Part shown: one piece after another, positions 24,114-33,463 of the stretch
Position numbering within the stretch: position 1 is the first letter of the stretch
How the letters are laid out: the number at the start of each line of letters is the position of its first letter
Source: Kiritimatiellia bacterium
GTDB taxonomy: Bacteria; Verrucomicrobiota; Kiritimatiellia; UBA8416; YA12-FULL-48-11
Assembly: GCA_028716365.1 (NCBI GenBank)
Contig: JAQUPZ010000002.1
Span: 575,005 to 639,004, forward strand
Direction of reading: 5' to 3'
DNA: 64,000 nt
Position numbers and translations under genes: made by a program
Notes under the pieces: generated by a model
Told to the model about the DNA's origin: nothing
The model's input: the letters and a program-made list of their open reading frames with translations, nothing else
Databases searched by the model: none

Positions 24114-24844
24114 CTCTTATCTATGCGCATGGTCTCAACGCGCAAATTGGTGCGATGGTCGGAAGGAAAACTCTGGATATCCATGTCTTTGATCATCCAT
24201 CTTTCATTTATCTTTTTAAAACTTTTAATAAAAAGACGTCTGACAAGTTCACCTTTGGCATCGTAACCATCAGCTTGAAGCACCATGCGCAGTTTCTCGT
24301 CTATCCAGAGAAGTACTTTTTTGTACTGGCCTGATTCACCAGGCGGAGCCGAAATATCCACAACAAAACAGTTCTGCCCCCTCAACGTTTCTGTCCTGAT
24401 TGTCTTGCCTCCCGGCCACCACAAAAAAGAAAGCGTAAGGTCCATCCAACTCACATCGGTATCCAGGAAAGGTTTGAAAAGATCCGGCAGATTACCAGAC
24501 ACCATGGGATTACCTGCCGCATAACTGAATTGCGCGGGACTACCGGCATTTCGTGTCACAGTCATCTGTTCAAGGTCCTTACCAAAAGCATCGCGAAGTA
24601 TGTACTTGGCTGTTGCAGGTCTTCTTCCAAGATTAAGTAACATTTCAACATTCAAAGTACGGGTAACAATCCCCTTGCGCTTTCTCACCTCAAGTTCACC
24701 CTGAATCACTATAGGTTCTCCGGGAAGCTGCTCCCTCATTTCATCCAGAATCTGAGGGCCTGGAGGAAGACCGTTTTCGGATTGCGAGAAAACTGAAACG
24801 ATGAAAAAAGTCAAAAGAATTGATGAACACCAGATATACTTCAA
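24110..24844 (-). CDS. Outer-membrane lipoprotein-sorting (LolA-like) protein
   Basis: The 244-residue protein has a signal peptide (MKYIWCSSILLTFFIVSVFSQ). The mature part matches the LolA-like fold seen in PF17131 proteins: GELEVRKRKGIVTRTLNVEMLLNLG, DVSWMDLTLSFLWWPGGKTIRTETLRGQNCFVVDI, KKVLLWIDEKLRMVLQADGYDAKGELVRRLFIKSFKKINERWMIKDMDI. These periplasmic proteins carry or sense lipids and often sit with RND exporters, which are absent here. It lies 6 bp after the PUR-domain gene on the same strand. Confidence 0.85.
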   Translation of the reverse strand: MKYIWCSSILLTFFIVSVFSQSENGLPPGPQILDEMREQLPGEPIVIQGELEVRKRKGIVTRTLNVEMLLNLGRRPATAKYILRDAFGKDLEQMTVTRNAGSPAQFSYAAGNPMVSGNLPDLFKPFLDTDVSWMDLTLSFLWWPGGKTIRTETLRGQNCFVVDISAPPGESGQYKKVLLWIDEKLRMVLQADGYDAKGELVRRLFIKSFKKINERWMIKDMDIQSFPSDHRTNLRVETMRIDKS

Positions 24845-24850
24845 GCTCTG

Positions 24851-25150
24851 TTACTCCTGGGTGGAGTTTTTAACCGTGCAAGGACCGGCATTTTTATCCG
24901 CAGTTATTGCATGATCGATAATATCACGAACCTGCACCAAACCCGTGGCGGGAATAATGATGGCATCCCTTCTCCCACCCACATCTTCCGTGACTTTAAG
25001 GAATCTACCCCTGGGATTTTCCTTAAGATCAAAAGAGAACAGTTTCCGTTCAATATGTACCTGCTCGTTGAGTAACTCCTTGTCCACGATGATACCCCCC
25101 CCGGTTACTTGGTTTAAATATCCAGCCAATACATGGCTTTCAATTTTCAA
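24851..25150 (-). CDS. PUR-domain (PurA-like) nucleic-acid-binding protein
   Basis: The 99-residue protein holds the PUR-repeat pattern: ERKLFSFDLKENPRGRFLKVTEDVGGRRDAIIIP, the beta-rich half that binds single-stranded DNA or RNA in PUR-alpha and its bacterial relatives. A short helix (VQVRDIIDHAI) follows. Single-repeat PUR proteins are found in spirochetes, Bacteroidetes and PVC bacteria. It is divergent from the ATP synthase genes (180-bp gap). The N-terminal 30 residues are not typical of the family. Assignment is by eye, so the name is moderately sure. Confidence 0.7.
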   Translation of the reverse strand: MKIESHVLAGYLNQVTGGGIIVDKELLNEQVHIERKLFSFDLKENPRGRFLKVTEDVGGRRDAIIIPATGLVQVRDIIDHAITADKNAGPCTVKNSTQE

Positions 25151-25284
25151 AACACGTTAAATCTATCACAATAATATCCCCCCCTGTCAATCTGTGAATA
25201 AAGACGACATTGCCGATTCATCAGAAGGGGGTTGCATCGAAAATACAATTTATGATAGTTTACGCCGCAATAGTGTAATTATTT

Positions 25285-25312
25285 TTGACAAAAACACTTA
25301 GAGTAGTATGAA
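25285..25312 (+). promoter_or_regulatory. Sigma-70 type promoter of the ATP synthase genes
   Basis: TTGACA (25285-25290), a 16-bp spacer and TATGAA (25307-25312) match the housekeeping consensus. The predicted start is close to 25319, and a GAAAGGAAC ribosome site lies just before the atpE ATG. Confidence 0.7.
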
Positions 25313-25330
25313 CATCGAAAGGAACATAAC

Positions 25331-25546
25331 ATGGGTGGAATAACAGGATCACTTGCTGCTATCGGAGCCGGAATTGTAGCAATTGGGGCTGCACTGGGTA
25401 TCGGGAAACTGGCGGCGTCGGCGATGGAAGGGATTGCGCGACAACCGGAAGCTGCGCAAAAAATACAGGTAAACATGCTTATCGCAGCAGCGCTAATTGA
25501 AGGTATTGCCCTGTTCTGTGCTGTAATCTGTATTATTTCCAAATAA
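25331..25546 (+). CDS. atpE: ATP synthase F0 subunit c
   Basis: The 71-residue hairpin of two membrane helices has the polar loop ARQPEAA and the ion-binding Glu in AAALIEGIALFCAVICII. The residue after that Glu is Gly, and helix 1 lacks the Gln of sodium-type rings (GIVAIGAALGIGKLAAS), so proton coupling is more likely. It is the first gene of the unit; the usual upstream atpB (subunit a) is not there. Confidence 0.95.
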   Translation: MGGITGSLAAIGAGIVAIGAALGIGKLAASAMEGIARQPEAAQKIQVNMLIAAALIEGIALFCAVICIISK

Positions 25547-25584
25547 ACGGATTTATCTCTGCTGTTTTATCACGCGGATTTAAC

Positions 25585-26148
25585 ATGTCAGAACAAGCAT
25601 CTCATTCTCAATCGATCGAGGTCCCGGCCCCTGGCGCACATGGTGCGACAAGCGGTGGATTTAGCTTGTTGGACAAAGACACCGCCCCGAAGATGATTGG
25701 CCTTACGTGGATCACATTTATCCTGATGACACTGGTGCTCTACAAGGTCGCATGGAAACCAATCCTGAAGGCGCTCGACATGCGCGAGGATTCCATACGC
25801 AAAGCCCTCGCAGATGCAGAAAAAGCCCGCGCCGAAACTGCCGCCCTGGAAGCAAGACAGCAAAAGATACTGAAAGATTCCCAGGTCGAATCACAGAAAA
25901 TCCTCGATGATGCCCGTACCGCAGCACGCCATACCGCCGAAACCATTCATGCCAAGGCAAATCAGGAATCAAGGGATATGATCGAAAGTGCAAAGCGAGA
26001 AATAACAAGCGCAACTGAAAGAGCCCGCGCTGAACTTCGCAAAGAAAGCGCAGAACTGGCAATAGCCATGGCAACTAAAGTTATCAGCGAGAACATGGAC
26101 AACGACAAGAACCGCGCAATTGTCCAGAAGATGATAAAGGAACTTTAA
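25585..26148 (+). CDS. atpF: ATP synthase F0 subunit b
   Basis: The 187-residue protein has an extra N-terminal stretch of about 35 residues before the single membrane helix (MIGLTWITFILMTLVLYKVAW). A long charged coiled-coil stalk follows (KALADAEKARAETAALEARQQKILKDSQVESQKIL and onward), ending LAIAMATKVISENM. It forms the peripheral stalk with delta. It lies between atpE and atpH; 3 bp separate it from atpH. Confidence 0.93.
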   Translation: MSEQASHSQSIEVPAPGAHGATSGGFSLLDKDTAPKMIGLTWITFILMTLVLYKVAWKPILKALDMREDSIRKALADAEKARAETAALEARQQKILKDSQVESQKILDDARTAARHTAETIHAKANQESRDMIESAKREITSATERARAELRKESAELAIAMATKVISENMDNDKNRAIVQKMIKEL

Positions 26149-26151
26149 GCA

Positions 26152-26694
26152 ATGTTACATCACGTAAAAGCGGCAAAAAGATATGCAAAAGCATTGTTTG
26201 ATCTGGCACGTGAAACAGGACAAATCGACGCAGTGCGCGCAGATCTTGAATCCATTCACGACCTGTTGAATAAGAACTCTGAACTCGCCTTGTTCATGCG
26301 TGATTATATGCTTCCGATGACAATCCGCATGAAAAACCTTACAGCACTGTTTTCCGGCAGGGCCACCCCTCTGACATTCCGTTTCATAAAATTCGTTGAG
26401 GAGAAGAAACGGTGCGGTATACTAAGTCAAATATGCAAGGCGTTTGTTGATCTTAATGACCGGATGCTTGGAATTGTAAAAGGACAAATGACATCTCCTT
26501 TCAAACTAGACCAGACCGATATACAGTCCGTTACGACATATGCCCAGACAAAAACAAAAGGCCGGCTGAGTCTTTCAGTTGTTCTCGATCCAGCCCTGAT
26601 CGGTGGATTCCGGTTGAGGCTTGGTGATGTTGTTTATGATGCAAGTACGACGGCTCAATTACACATGCTTAAAGAAAAAATGATCAACGTATAA
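26152..26694 (+). CDS. atpH: ATP synthase F1 subunit delta
   Basis: The 180-residue protein has the OSCP/delta pattern: [30 protein letters not shown] at the N-terminus and the C-terminal signature [31 protein letters not shown]. It joins F1 to the b-subunit stalk. It sits in the usual place between atpF and atpA, with 19 bp to atpA. Confidence 0.93.
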   Translation: MLHHVKAAKRYAKALFDLARETGQIDAVRADLESIHDLLNKNSELALFMRDYMLPMTIRMKNLTALFSGRATPLTFRFIKFVEEKKRCGILSQICKAFVDLNDRMLGIVKGQMTSPFKLDQTDIQSVTTYAQTKTKGRLSLSVVLDPALIGGFRLRLGDVVYDASTTAQLHMLKEKMINV

Positions 26695-26713
26695 TCTGCG
26701 TTGGGAGAAACAC

Positions 26714-28234
26714 ATGGCTATCGATCTAAAACCTGCAGAAATATCTTCAATTCTGAAGAAACAGCTGGCTGAATTTGAACAGAAAGTTGAAATGTCTGAA
26801 GTTGGACTTGTGCTCAGCGTTGGTGATGGCATTGCGCACATCTACGGCCTGTCCGGAGTAATGGCAGGTGAACTTGTTATCTTTACCGGCGATATTCCCG
26901 GAATGGTGCTGAACCTCGAGGATGACAATGTGGGTGTTGCTATTTTCGGCGAGGATTTTCAGATAAAAGAGGGCGACGAAGTCAAAAGAACCGGCCGTAT
27001 TGCCTCAGTCCCTGTCGGAGAAGCAGTGAAAGGACGTATCGTCGACGGTCTGGGCAAGGTCATTGATGGAGGGTCTCCTATACCGGCAAGTGAATTCCGC
27101 AAAATTGAAGTAAAAGCACCTGGTATCATTGATCGAGCCGACGTTAAAGAACCACTTCAGACAGGCATCAAGATGATAGATGCGCTGACGCCCATTGGAC
27201 GCGGTCAACGTGAACTGATTATTGGCGACCGCAAGACCGGGAAGACCACCATTGCGATAGATACCATCATTAACCAGCAAGGTGAAAATGTCATGTGCTT
27301 CTATGTGGCAATTGGCCAGAAGCGTTCCACTGTTGTACAGGTTTATGAAACACTCAAGAAATATGGCGCCATGGAATATACCACTATTGTAGCAGCCACA
27401 GCATCGGATCCTGCACCCATGCAGTTCCTTGCACCCTACACAGGTTGCGCCATGGCTGAATATTACCGCGACAGCGGCAGACACGCTCTGATTATCTATG
27501 ACGACCTGACCAAGCAAGCTCAGGCTTACCGCCAACTTTCTCTTCTTTTACGCCGTCCTCCTGGACGCGATGCATTCCCCGGTGACATTTTCTACTTGCA
27601 CAGCAGATTACTTGAACGTGCCGCGAAACTAAGCCCTGCAAAAGGCGGAGGCACTCTAACAGCCCTTCCGATCGTAGAAACACAGGCAAACGATGTCTCA
27701 GCCTATATTCCTACAAATGTCATCTCGATAACCGATGGCCAGATATTCCTGGAAACCGATACATTTACCGCTGGACAACGTCCGGCCATCAATCCCGGTA
27801 TTTCGGTGTCCCGTGTTGGTGGCGATGCCCAGGTCAAAGCCATGAAGCAAACCGCCGGTTCATTGCGAATCGAACTTGCCCAGTATCGTGAACTTGCAGG
27901 TTTCGCCCAGTTTGCCTCGGACCTGGATGTTGCAACCAAGCGCCAGCTGGAACGGGGACATCGCCTGATGCAGATCATGAAGCAGGGTGTTCATGAAATT
28001 CTACCCGTGTCAAAACAGATTGCAATCATGTATGCCGGAACCAACGGTTACCTCGACGAAATGCCCATTGACCACATCAGGACGTTCGAATCACAATTTT
28101 ATGAGGCGTTGGATAAACAACCAACGGAATATATTAACCTGGTAAATGAAAAGAGAATCATGACTGACGAAGTCAAAGCGGCGCTGGATCGAGTTCTTGA
28201 ACAATTAACCGGCAAGAAACGCGCCAAGTCGTAA
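26714..28234 (+). CDS. atpA: ATP synthase F1 subunit alpha
   Basis: The 506-residue protein is of normal length. Walker A is [14 protein letters not shown], and the arginine finger region and subunit signature [14 protein letters not shown] are present. It forms the non-catalytic nucleotide sites of F1. A GGGAGA site precedes the ATG. Confidence 0.98.
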   Translation: MAIDLKPAEISSILKKQLAEFEQKVEMSEVGLVLSVGDGIAHIYGLSGVMAGELVIFTGDIPGMVLNLEDDNVGVAIFGEDFQIKEGDEVKRTGRIASVPVGEAVKGRIVDGLGKVIDGGSPIPASEFRKIEVKAPGIIDRADVKEPLQTGIKMIDALTPIGRGQRELIIGDRKTGKTTIAIDTIINQQGENVMCFYVAIGQKRSTVVQVYETLKKYGAMEYTTIVAATASDPAPMQFLAPYTGCAMAEYYRDSGRHALIIYDDLTKQAQAYRQLSLLLRRPPGRDAFPGDIFYLHSRLLERAAKLSPAKGGGTLTALPIVETQANDVSAYIPTNVISITDGQIFLETDTFTAGQRPAINPGISVSRVGGDAQVKAMKQTAGSLRIELAQYRELAGFAQFASDLDVATKRQLERGHRLMQIMKQGVHEILPVSKQIAIMYAGTNGYLDEMPIDHIRTFESQFYEALDKQPTEYINLVNEKRIMTDEVKAALDRVLEQLTGKKRAKS

Positions 28235-28269
28235 TGCTTGACAGGACAAACTGAAAACCGACAGTACCT

Positions 28270-29142
28270 ATGCTGACACTCAAGGAATACAATGTTAAAC
28301 TTGCCCGCCTCAAAAACACGCGCAAGATGACCAAGACCATGAAAATGGTATCGGCCAATAAACTTCGAAAAGCCCAGAAGGCTCAAAAATATGCACGCAC
28401 TTTCGAAGAAAAAGTAAACAGCATAGTGAACCGTATTGGAGTCGAGATCAACCCCGAAGACCATCCCCTGCTCAATCCGAAACGTACTGTCAGCAAGGCC
28501 CTGATTATTGTGTTCACTTCGGACAAAGGACTCTGTGGCGGATTCAACAGTAATTTGAACCGCAAAACCACCGAATGGCTTTCGCAGAACTCCGGACGTT
28601 TTACACAGATTGAAATGAGCTTTTCCGGACGACGCGGTTTCCTGTTTTTCAAGAATAGATTTACGGTCAGAAAATATTACGAAGGAATTGCCACCAAACC
28701 CCAGTTCGCAGATGCCTATCGCATAGGTAATGATCTGCAGACGGTATTCCTGAACGGACAGTTCGACGAAATATACGTAGCTTATAATCAATTCACAGGT
28801 GTACTTTCGCACAAACCTGTGGTTGAAAAACTCATGCCGGCAGCTAACACCCTGTTCCCTTCAAGTTCTAAGCAGCCGGAAGAGGGAATATGGATTTACG
28901 AACCCGCCAGGTATGAACTTCTGCTGACCACTATCCCGAAATTGATCAATTTAAAGATATATTCGATTCTCATTGGAACATCAGCCGGTGAACAGGGTGC
29001 AAGAATGACCGCCATGGATAACGCCACAAAAAACGCGGACGAACTTATAGAGCATTTCACCCTGCTCCGGAACCGGGCAAGACAATCGAAGATTACGAAA
29101 GAATTGACCGAAATTGTTGGCGGTGCCGAAGCGCTGAAATAG
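28270..29142 (+). CDS. atpG: ATP synthase F1 subunit gamma
   Basis: The 290-residue protein begins with the conserved helix LARLKNTRKMTKTMKMVSANKLRKAQ. It has the middle domain FTSDKGLCGGFNSN and the C-terminal helix ENK-like ARMTAMDNATKNADELIEHFTLLRNRARQSKITKELTEIVGGAEAL. It is the rotor shaft of F1. Confidence 0.96.
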   Translation: MLTLKEYNVKLARLKNTRKMTKTMKMVSANKLRKAQKAQKYARTFEEKVNSIVNRIGVEINPEDHPLLNPKRTVSKALIIVFTSDKGLCGGFNSNLNRKTTEWLSQNSGRFTQIEMSFSGRRGFLFFKNRFTVRKYYEGIATKPQFADAYRIGNDLQTVFLNGQFDEIYVAYNQFTGVLSHKPVVEKLMPAANTLFPSSSKQPEEGIWIYEPARYELLLTTIPKLINLKIYSILIGTSAGEQGARMTAMDNATKNADELIEHFTLLRNRARQSKITKELTEIVGGAEALK

Positions 29143-29166
29143 CGTTTTTTGGCCGAAGTTTTTTGA

Positions 29167-30606
<1,440 letters not shown>

Positions 30607-30612
30607 GATTTA

Positions 30613-30927
30613 ATGAGTTTTAACCTTAAAATCATGACACCGCAGAGTTCTGTCTTCGAAGGCGAAGTTGAATCGCTTTGTACACCCGGAACCATTGGTT
30701 ATTTTGGTGTACTTTCCGACCATGCACCCATGATATCCGCCATTGGTACCGGCGTTCTGAAAATCGATATGGAAGGTGATATTCAATATTACGTGATTAG
30801 CGGAGGAATTGCCGAAATCAGCAGGGAAGGAACAACTGTCCTCGCCGAAATAGTCAAAAAAGTTGCCGGCCCTGACGATGCCGAAATCGAACTGGAGGAA
30901 CTGGAGTTCCCCACTATCGGCCGCTGA
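30613..30927 (+). CDS. atpC: ATP synthase F1 subunit epsilon, lacking the C-terminal helices
   Basis: The 104-residue protein covers the N-terminal beta-sandwich (FNLKIMTPQSSVFEGEVESLCTPGTIGYFGVLSDHAPMI, YYVISGGIAEISREGTTVLAE). It ends with a short acidic tail (DDAEIELEELEFPTIGR). Usual epsilon subunits have about 130-140 residues with a C-terminal helical hairpin that inhibits ATP hydrolysis and binds ATP. That hairpin is missing here, as in some other bacteria. Loss of this self-inhibition is inferred. Confidence 0.92.
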   Translation: MSFNLKIMTPQSSVFEGEVESLCTPGTIGYFGVLSDHAPMISAIGTGVLKIDMEGDIQYYVISGGIAEISREGTTVLAEIVKKVAGPDDAEIELEELEFPTIGR

Positions 30928-30981
30928 CCAGGATAGTTTCTTGCTTTACATGGGGTAAATTCCAATCACAAAGCAGTAACC

Positions 30982-31707
30982 ATGAAGAAAATATCATTGG
31001 CAGGATGTGTAATAATTATTCTCTTTGGTCTCGATTCAATTCCGGCCTTGTGCCGGACAGAGTTTGACATCATCAGGTTGAAAGATGGAACTGCGCGCAC
31101 AAATGTCATCGTCTATACCTTTTTCGATGATCACATATTGGGTATATGTTCAACCGGAAACATCAGTATCGCGTATGATACAATTGTAAAATACGACAGA
31201 AATAAAATTGAAAAAGTCCTCCTGGAAATTCAGGAAAATAAGGTTTTCATTAAGGAACAACAAGACAAGGGATTGATATTTTTCCAGGGCAAATGGCATA
31301 CAGCATCAGATGTTGCCCAATTGACAAACCAACAGACAATTGCCGACATGGCAAAACAACAAAAGCAAAAAGAAGAAAAATATGACGCCAAGCTGGAAAA
31401 ACTTGTAGATTCTCAATCCACCAATAAAGCTACATTTAAAGTAATTCAGAATCTAAAAGACGGTCTTTTATGCAGCATGGGGGAATGGGTTTACGGTACG
31501 CTTTACTTTTCCGGAGAAATCTGTTTTGTTGAAAGCAAAGGACTTTCGAATCAAACCGTTACAGTTGGAACAGTATTGACTGAGCCCTTGTACTGGGCAG
31601 GTACTTATTCCTATACCACTGCCAGGAACGAGAACAAGACCGTCACCCGCTACTATATTGACCGTTCCCTTGCCCTCCAGTATGTTAAGGAAAATCAAAA
31701 CAAGTAA
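30982..31707 (+). CDS. Exported protein of unknown function
   Basis: The 241-residue protein has a signal peptide (MKKISLAGCVIIILFGLDSIPALC). The next section, FDIIRLKDGTARTNVIVYTFFDDHILGICSTGNISIAYDTIVKYD, reads like a small beta-domain. A Lys/Gln-rich helix follows (about residues 110-150, ADMAKQQKQKEEKYDAKLEKLVDS), then a C-terminal beta section (VTVGTVLTEPLYWAGTYSYTT). It lies 54 bp after atpC on the same strand, so read-through is possible, but nothing links it to ATP synthase. I do not recognise a family. Confidence 0.75.
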   Translation: MKKISLAGCVIIILFGLDSIPALCRTEFDIIRLKDGTARTNVIVYTFFDDHILGICSTGNISIAYDTIVKYDRNKIEKVLLEIQENKVFIKEQQDKGLIFFQGKWHTASDVAQLTNQQTIADMAKQQKQKEEKYDAKLEKLVDSQSTNKATFKVIQNLKDGLLCSMGEWVYGTLYFSGEICFVESKGLSNQTVTVGTVLTEPLYWAGTYSYTTARNENKTVTRYYIDRSLALQYVKENQNK

Positions 31708-31804
31708 ACAGTCATCCTGTTCTCCATCTTCGGATTCCATCGCATTGGCCGGATTTCTTCTATCCATATGCAATCGGCCAGAAACTCAGGATGTCCAGAC
31801 AACT

Positions 31805-33418
31805 TCATGGGCCATCGAGTTTTTGAGGAACGTAATAGTCTTCCCTGTAGTCACGCGAGGGACAGAGATCACGCACAGCTTTTTCAGCAAGATCACACCA
31901 ATCGAGGATTTTCTTATAGTGACTTGCATGAAAACGATAAATAACCTGATGACCATTGGCGATCAAATCCGGCCTGGTGCGTAAGACCAACCGGGCACAT
32001 TCCCGGAAGCCATCAAACCTGGAATTGTTGTAGGCGCAAAATCCTCCCGTACCATTCCATCGCGATGGTGGTTGAAAACTGTCACCACTGAAAAATACGC
32101 ACTGACCGTCTACCGTGGTCATGAACGCACAATGCCATCGCGTCTGACTCGGAAACGGCCAGATACTGAAACGATACTCGTTCCACTCAAACTCACCCGT
32201 TTCCGGCAACACGCGGTCGGCCTTGATTGGCGCGGCAGGTAGATACGGAAGATCAAGCTTGTCGGAATTACCAAGTACCTCGGCCAGCCAAGGATGCATC
32301 CACATTTCAGTGCCGTATTTTTCCTTCATTACCGGGTATGCATCAGTGTGGTCATAGTGAAAATGTGACGCAATGGAGGCCGTTACACGTTTCACGCCAG
32401 TCACAGGCATCAGTGCTTCGAGATCAGGCTGGTTCGGCTTGAAAGGATCCACTAGAAATCCATCTCCTGTTTTCGACACTAGTAAAAAACTATTTCCTCC
32501 GAACTGATACAAGTGCGGCGATACACGACGGGCATTGAGGTTTAATAGCGGTTCCACAGGAAGGTAATCATCACGTTCACCTTCACAAATCGACCCTTTC
32601 GCACGAATCAATGCCATCATGCGCCGTTTGGCGAGTTCGACGCAGTCGTTCGCACCATTTATTACCACCGGCCCGTGTGACGGGCATAACAAATCAATCT
32701 TGCAGTAACCGAGTCGCTGTAAACCATACCACGCAGCTTGTGCACCGCTCGGTGTCCAATGGTCCCATTCAAGATGAAACGGCTGCCAGATTTTGCCATC
32801 GGCATGAACGGCATCGCCGCAGAAAAACACATTTTTGTCGTTCCATGTTACCATCACCGTCATCGCCGCCACAGTGTGACCGGGAGTCGGCAGGAACCGG
32901 ATTCGATGGCGACCCCAATACAAATCGCCACCTTCACCAAGATCGCCCTTCACAAACGATACACCGCGCGGTAGTACACTGAAACTTGAAGGGTAACCGC
33001 TTGGCCGTGCCTTACGTATCTTCCAGTATCGCGTCACACCTTCAGGTGTCAGAAAACCTTCTTCGCCTCTGGACGCATGTACAACCGTTGCGGGTGAATC
33101 AAACCCCAGCAATCCCTCGCACTGGTCGCGATGATGATGCGTCAAAAAGACATGGTCGAGCTGTTTTATGCCAATAGAATCGAGCGCACCACGCCACGTG
33201 CCCGAACCGAAGTCAATTGCTATTGCTTTCTCACCGTCGCGCAGCAAGTAAACATTACAGGTATCTGCGACACGGTAAATATCCGGTAACACTTGTTCAA
33301 ACCGGCAATTCGCTGTTGAATCCACTGCCACCACCGACGCCACCACCTTGAACAATCCAAACATCAAACATGAATTCAGAACCAGCGCATTGAATAATTT
33401 TTGTTTAAGCCAGTTCAT
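31805..33418 (-). CDS. Exported double metallo-beta-lactamase-fold hydrolase
   Basis: The 537-residue protein has an N-terminal hydrophobic segment (residues 8-31) and two MBL domains in one chain. Domain 1 (about 40-265) has THHHRDQCEG (His94, His96, Asp98, with Gln99 in place of the usual His), PTPGH and FFCGDAVH. Domain 2 (about 300-530) has the full HFHYDH motif (352-357) and FFSGDSF. Only domain 2 has the complete first metal motif. The substrate is unknown. It is the last gene of the glycan unit, so a role on a sugar ester, sulfate or lactone is a guess. Confidence 0.85.
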   Translation of the reverse strand: MNWLKQKLFNALVLNSCLMFGLFKVVASVVAVDSTANCRFEQVLPDIYRVADTCNVYLLRDGEKAIAIDFGSGTWRGALDSIGIKQLDHVFLTHHHRDQCEGLLGFDSPATVVHASRGEEGFLTPEGVTRYWKIRKARPSGYPSSFSVLPRGVSFVKGDLGEGGDLYWGRHRIRFLPTPGHTVAAMTVMVTWNDKNVFFCGDAVHADGKIWQPFHLEWDHWTPSGAQAAWYGLQRLGYCKIDLLCPSHGPVVINGANDCVELAKRRMMALIRAKGSICEGERDDYLPVEPLLNLNARRVSPHLYQFGGNSFLLVSKTGDGFLVDPFKPNQPDLEALMPVTGVKRVTASIASHFHYDHTDAYPVMKEKYGTEMWMHPWLAEVLGNSDKLDLPYLPAAPIKADRVLPETGEFEWNEYRFSIWPFPSQTRWHCAFMTTVDGQCVFFSGDSFQPPSRWNGTGGFCAYNNSRFDGFRECARLVLRTRPDLIANGHQVIYRFHASHYKKILDWCDLAEKAVRDLCPSRDYREDYYVPQKLDGP

Positions 33419-33463
33419 GACATCAGATTTTAAACAACTGTATGATTGCAGACTATACCAGTT

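Noticed and set aside
31658..31984. 108-residue plus-strand ORF between the exported protein and the MBL gene
   Set aside because: Overlaps the ends of both real genes in other frames and has no ribosome site.
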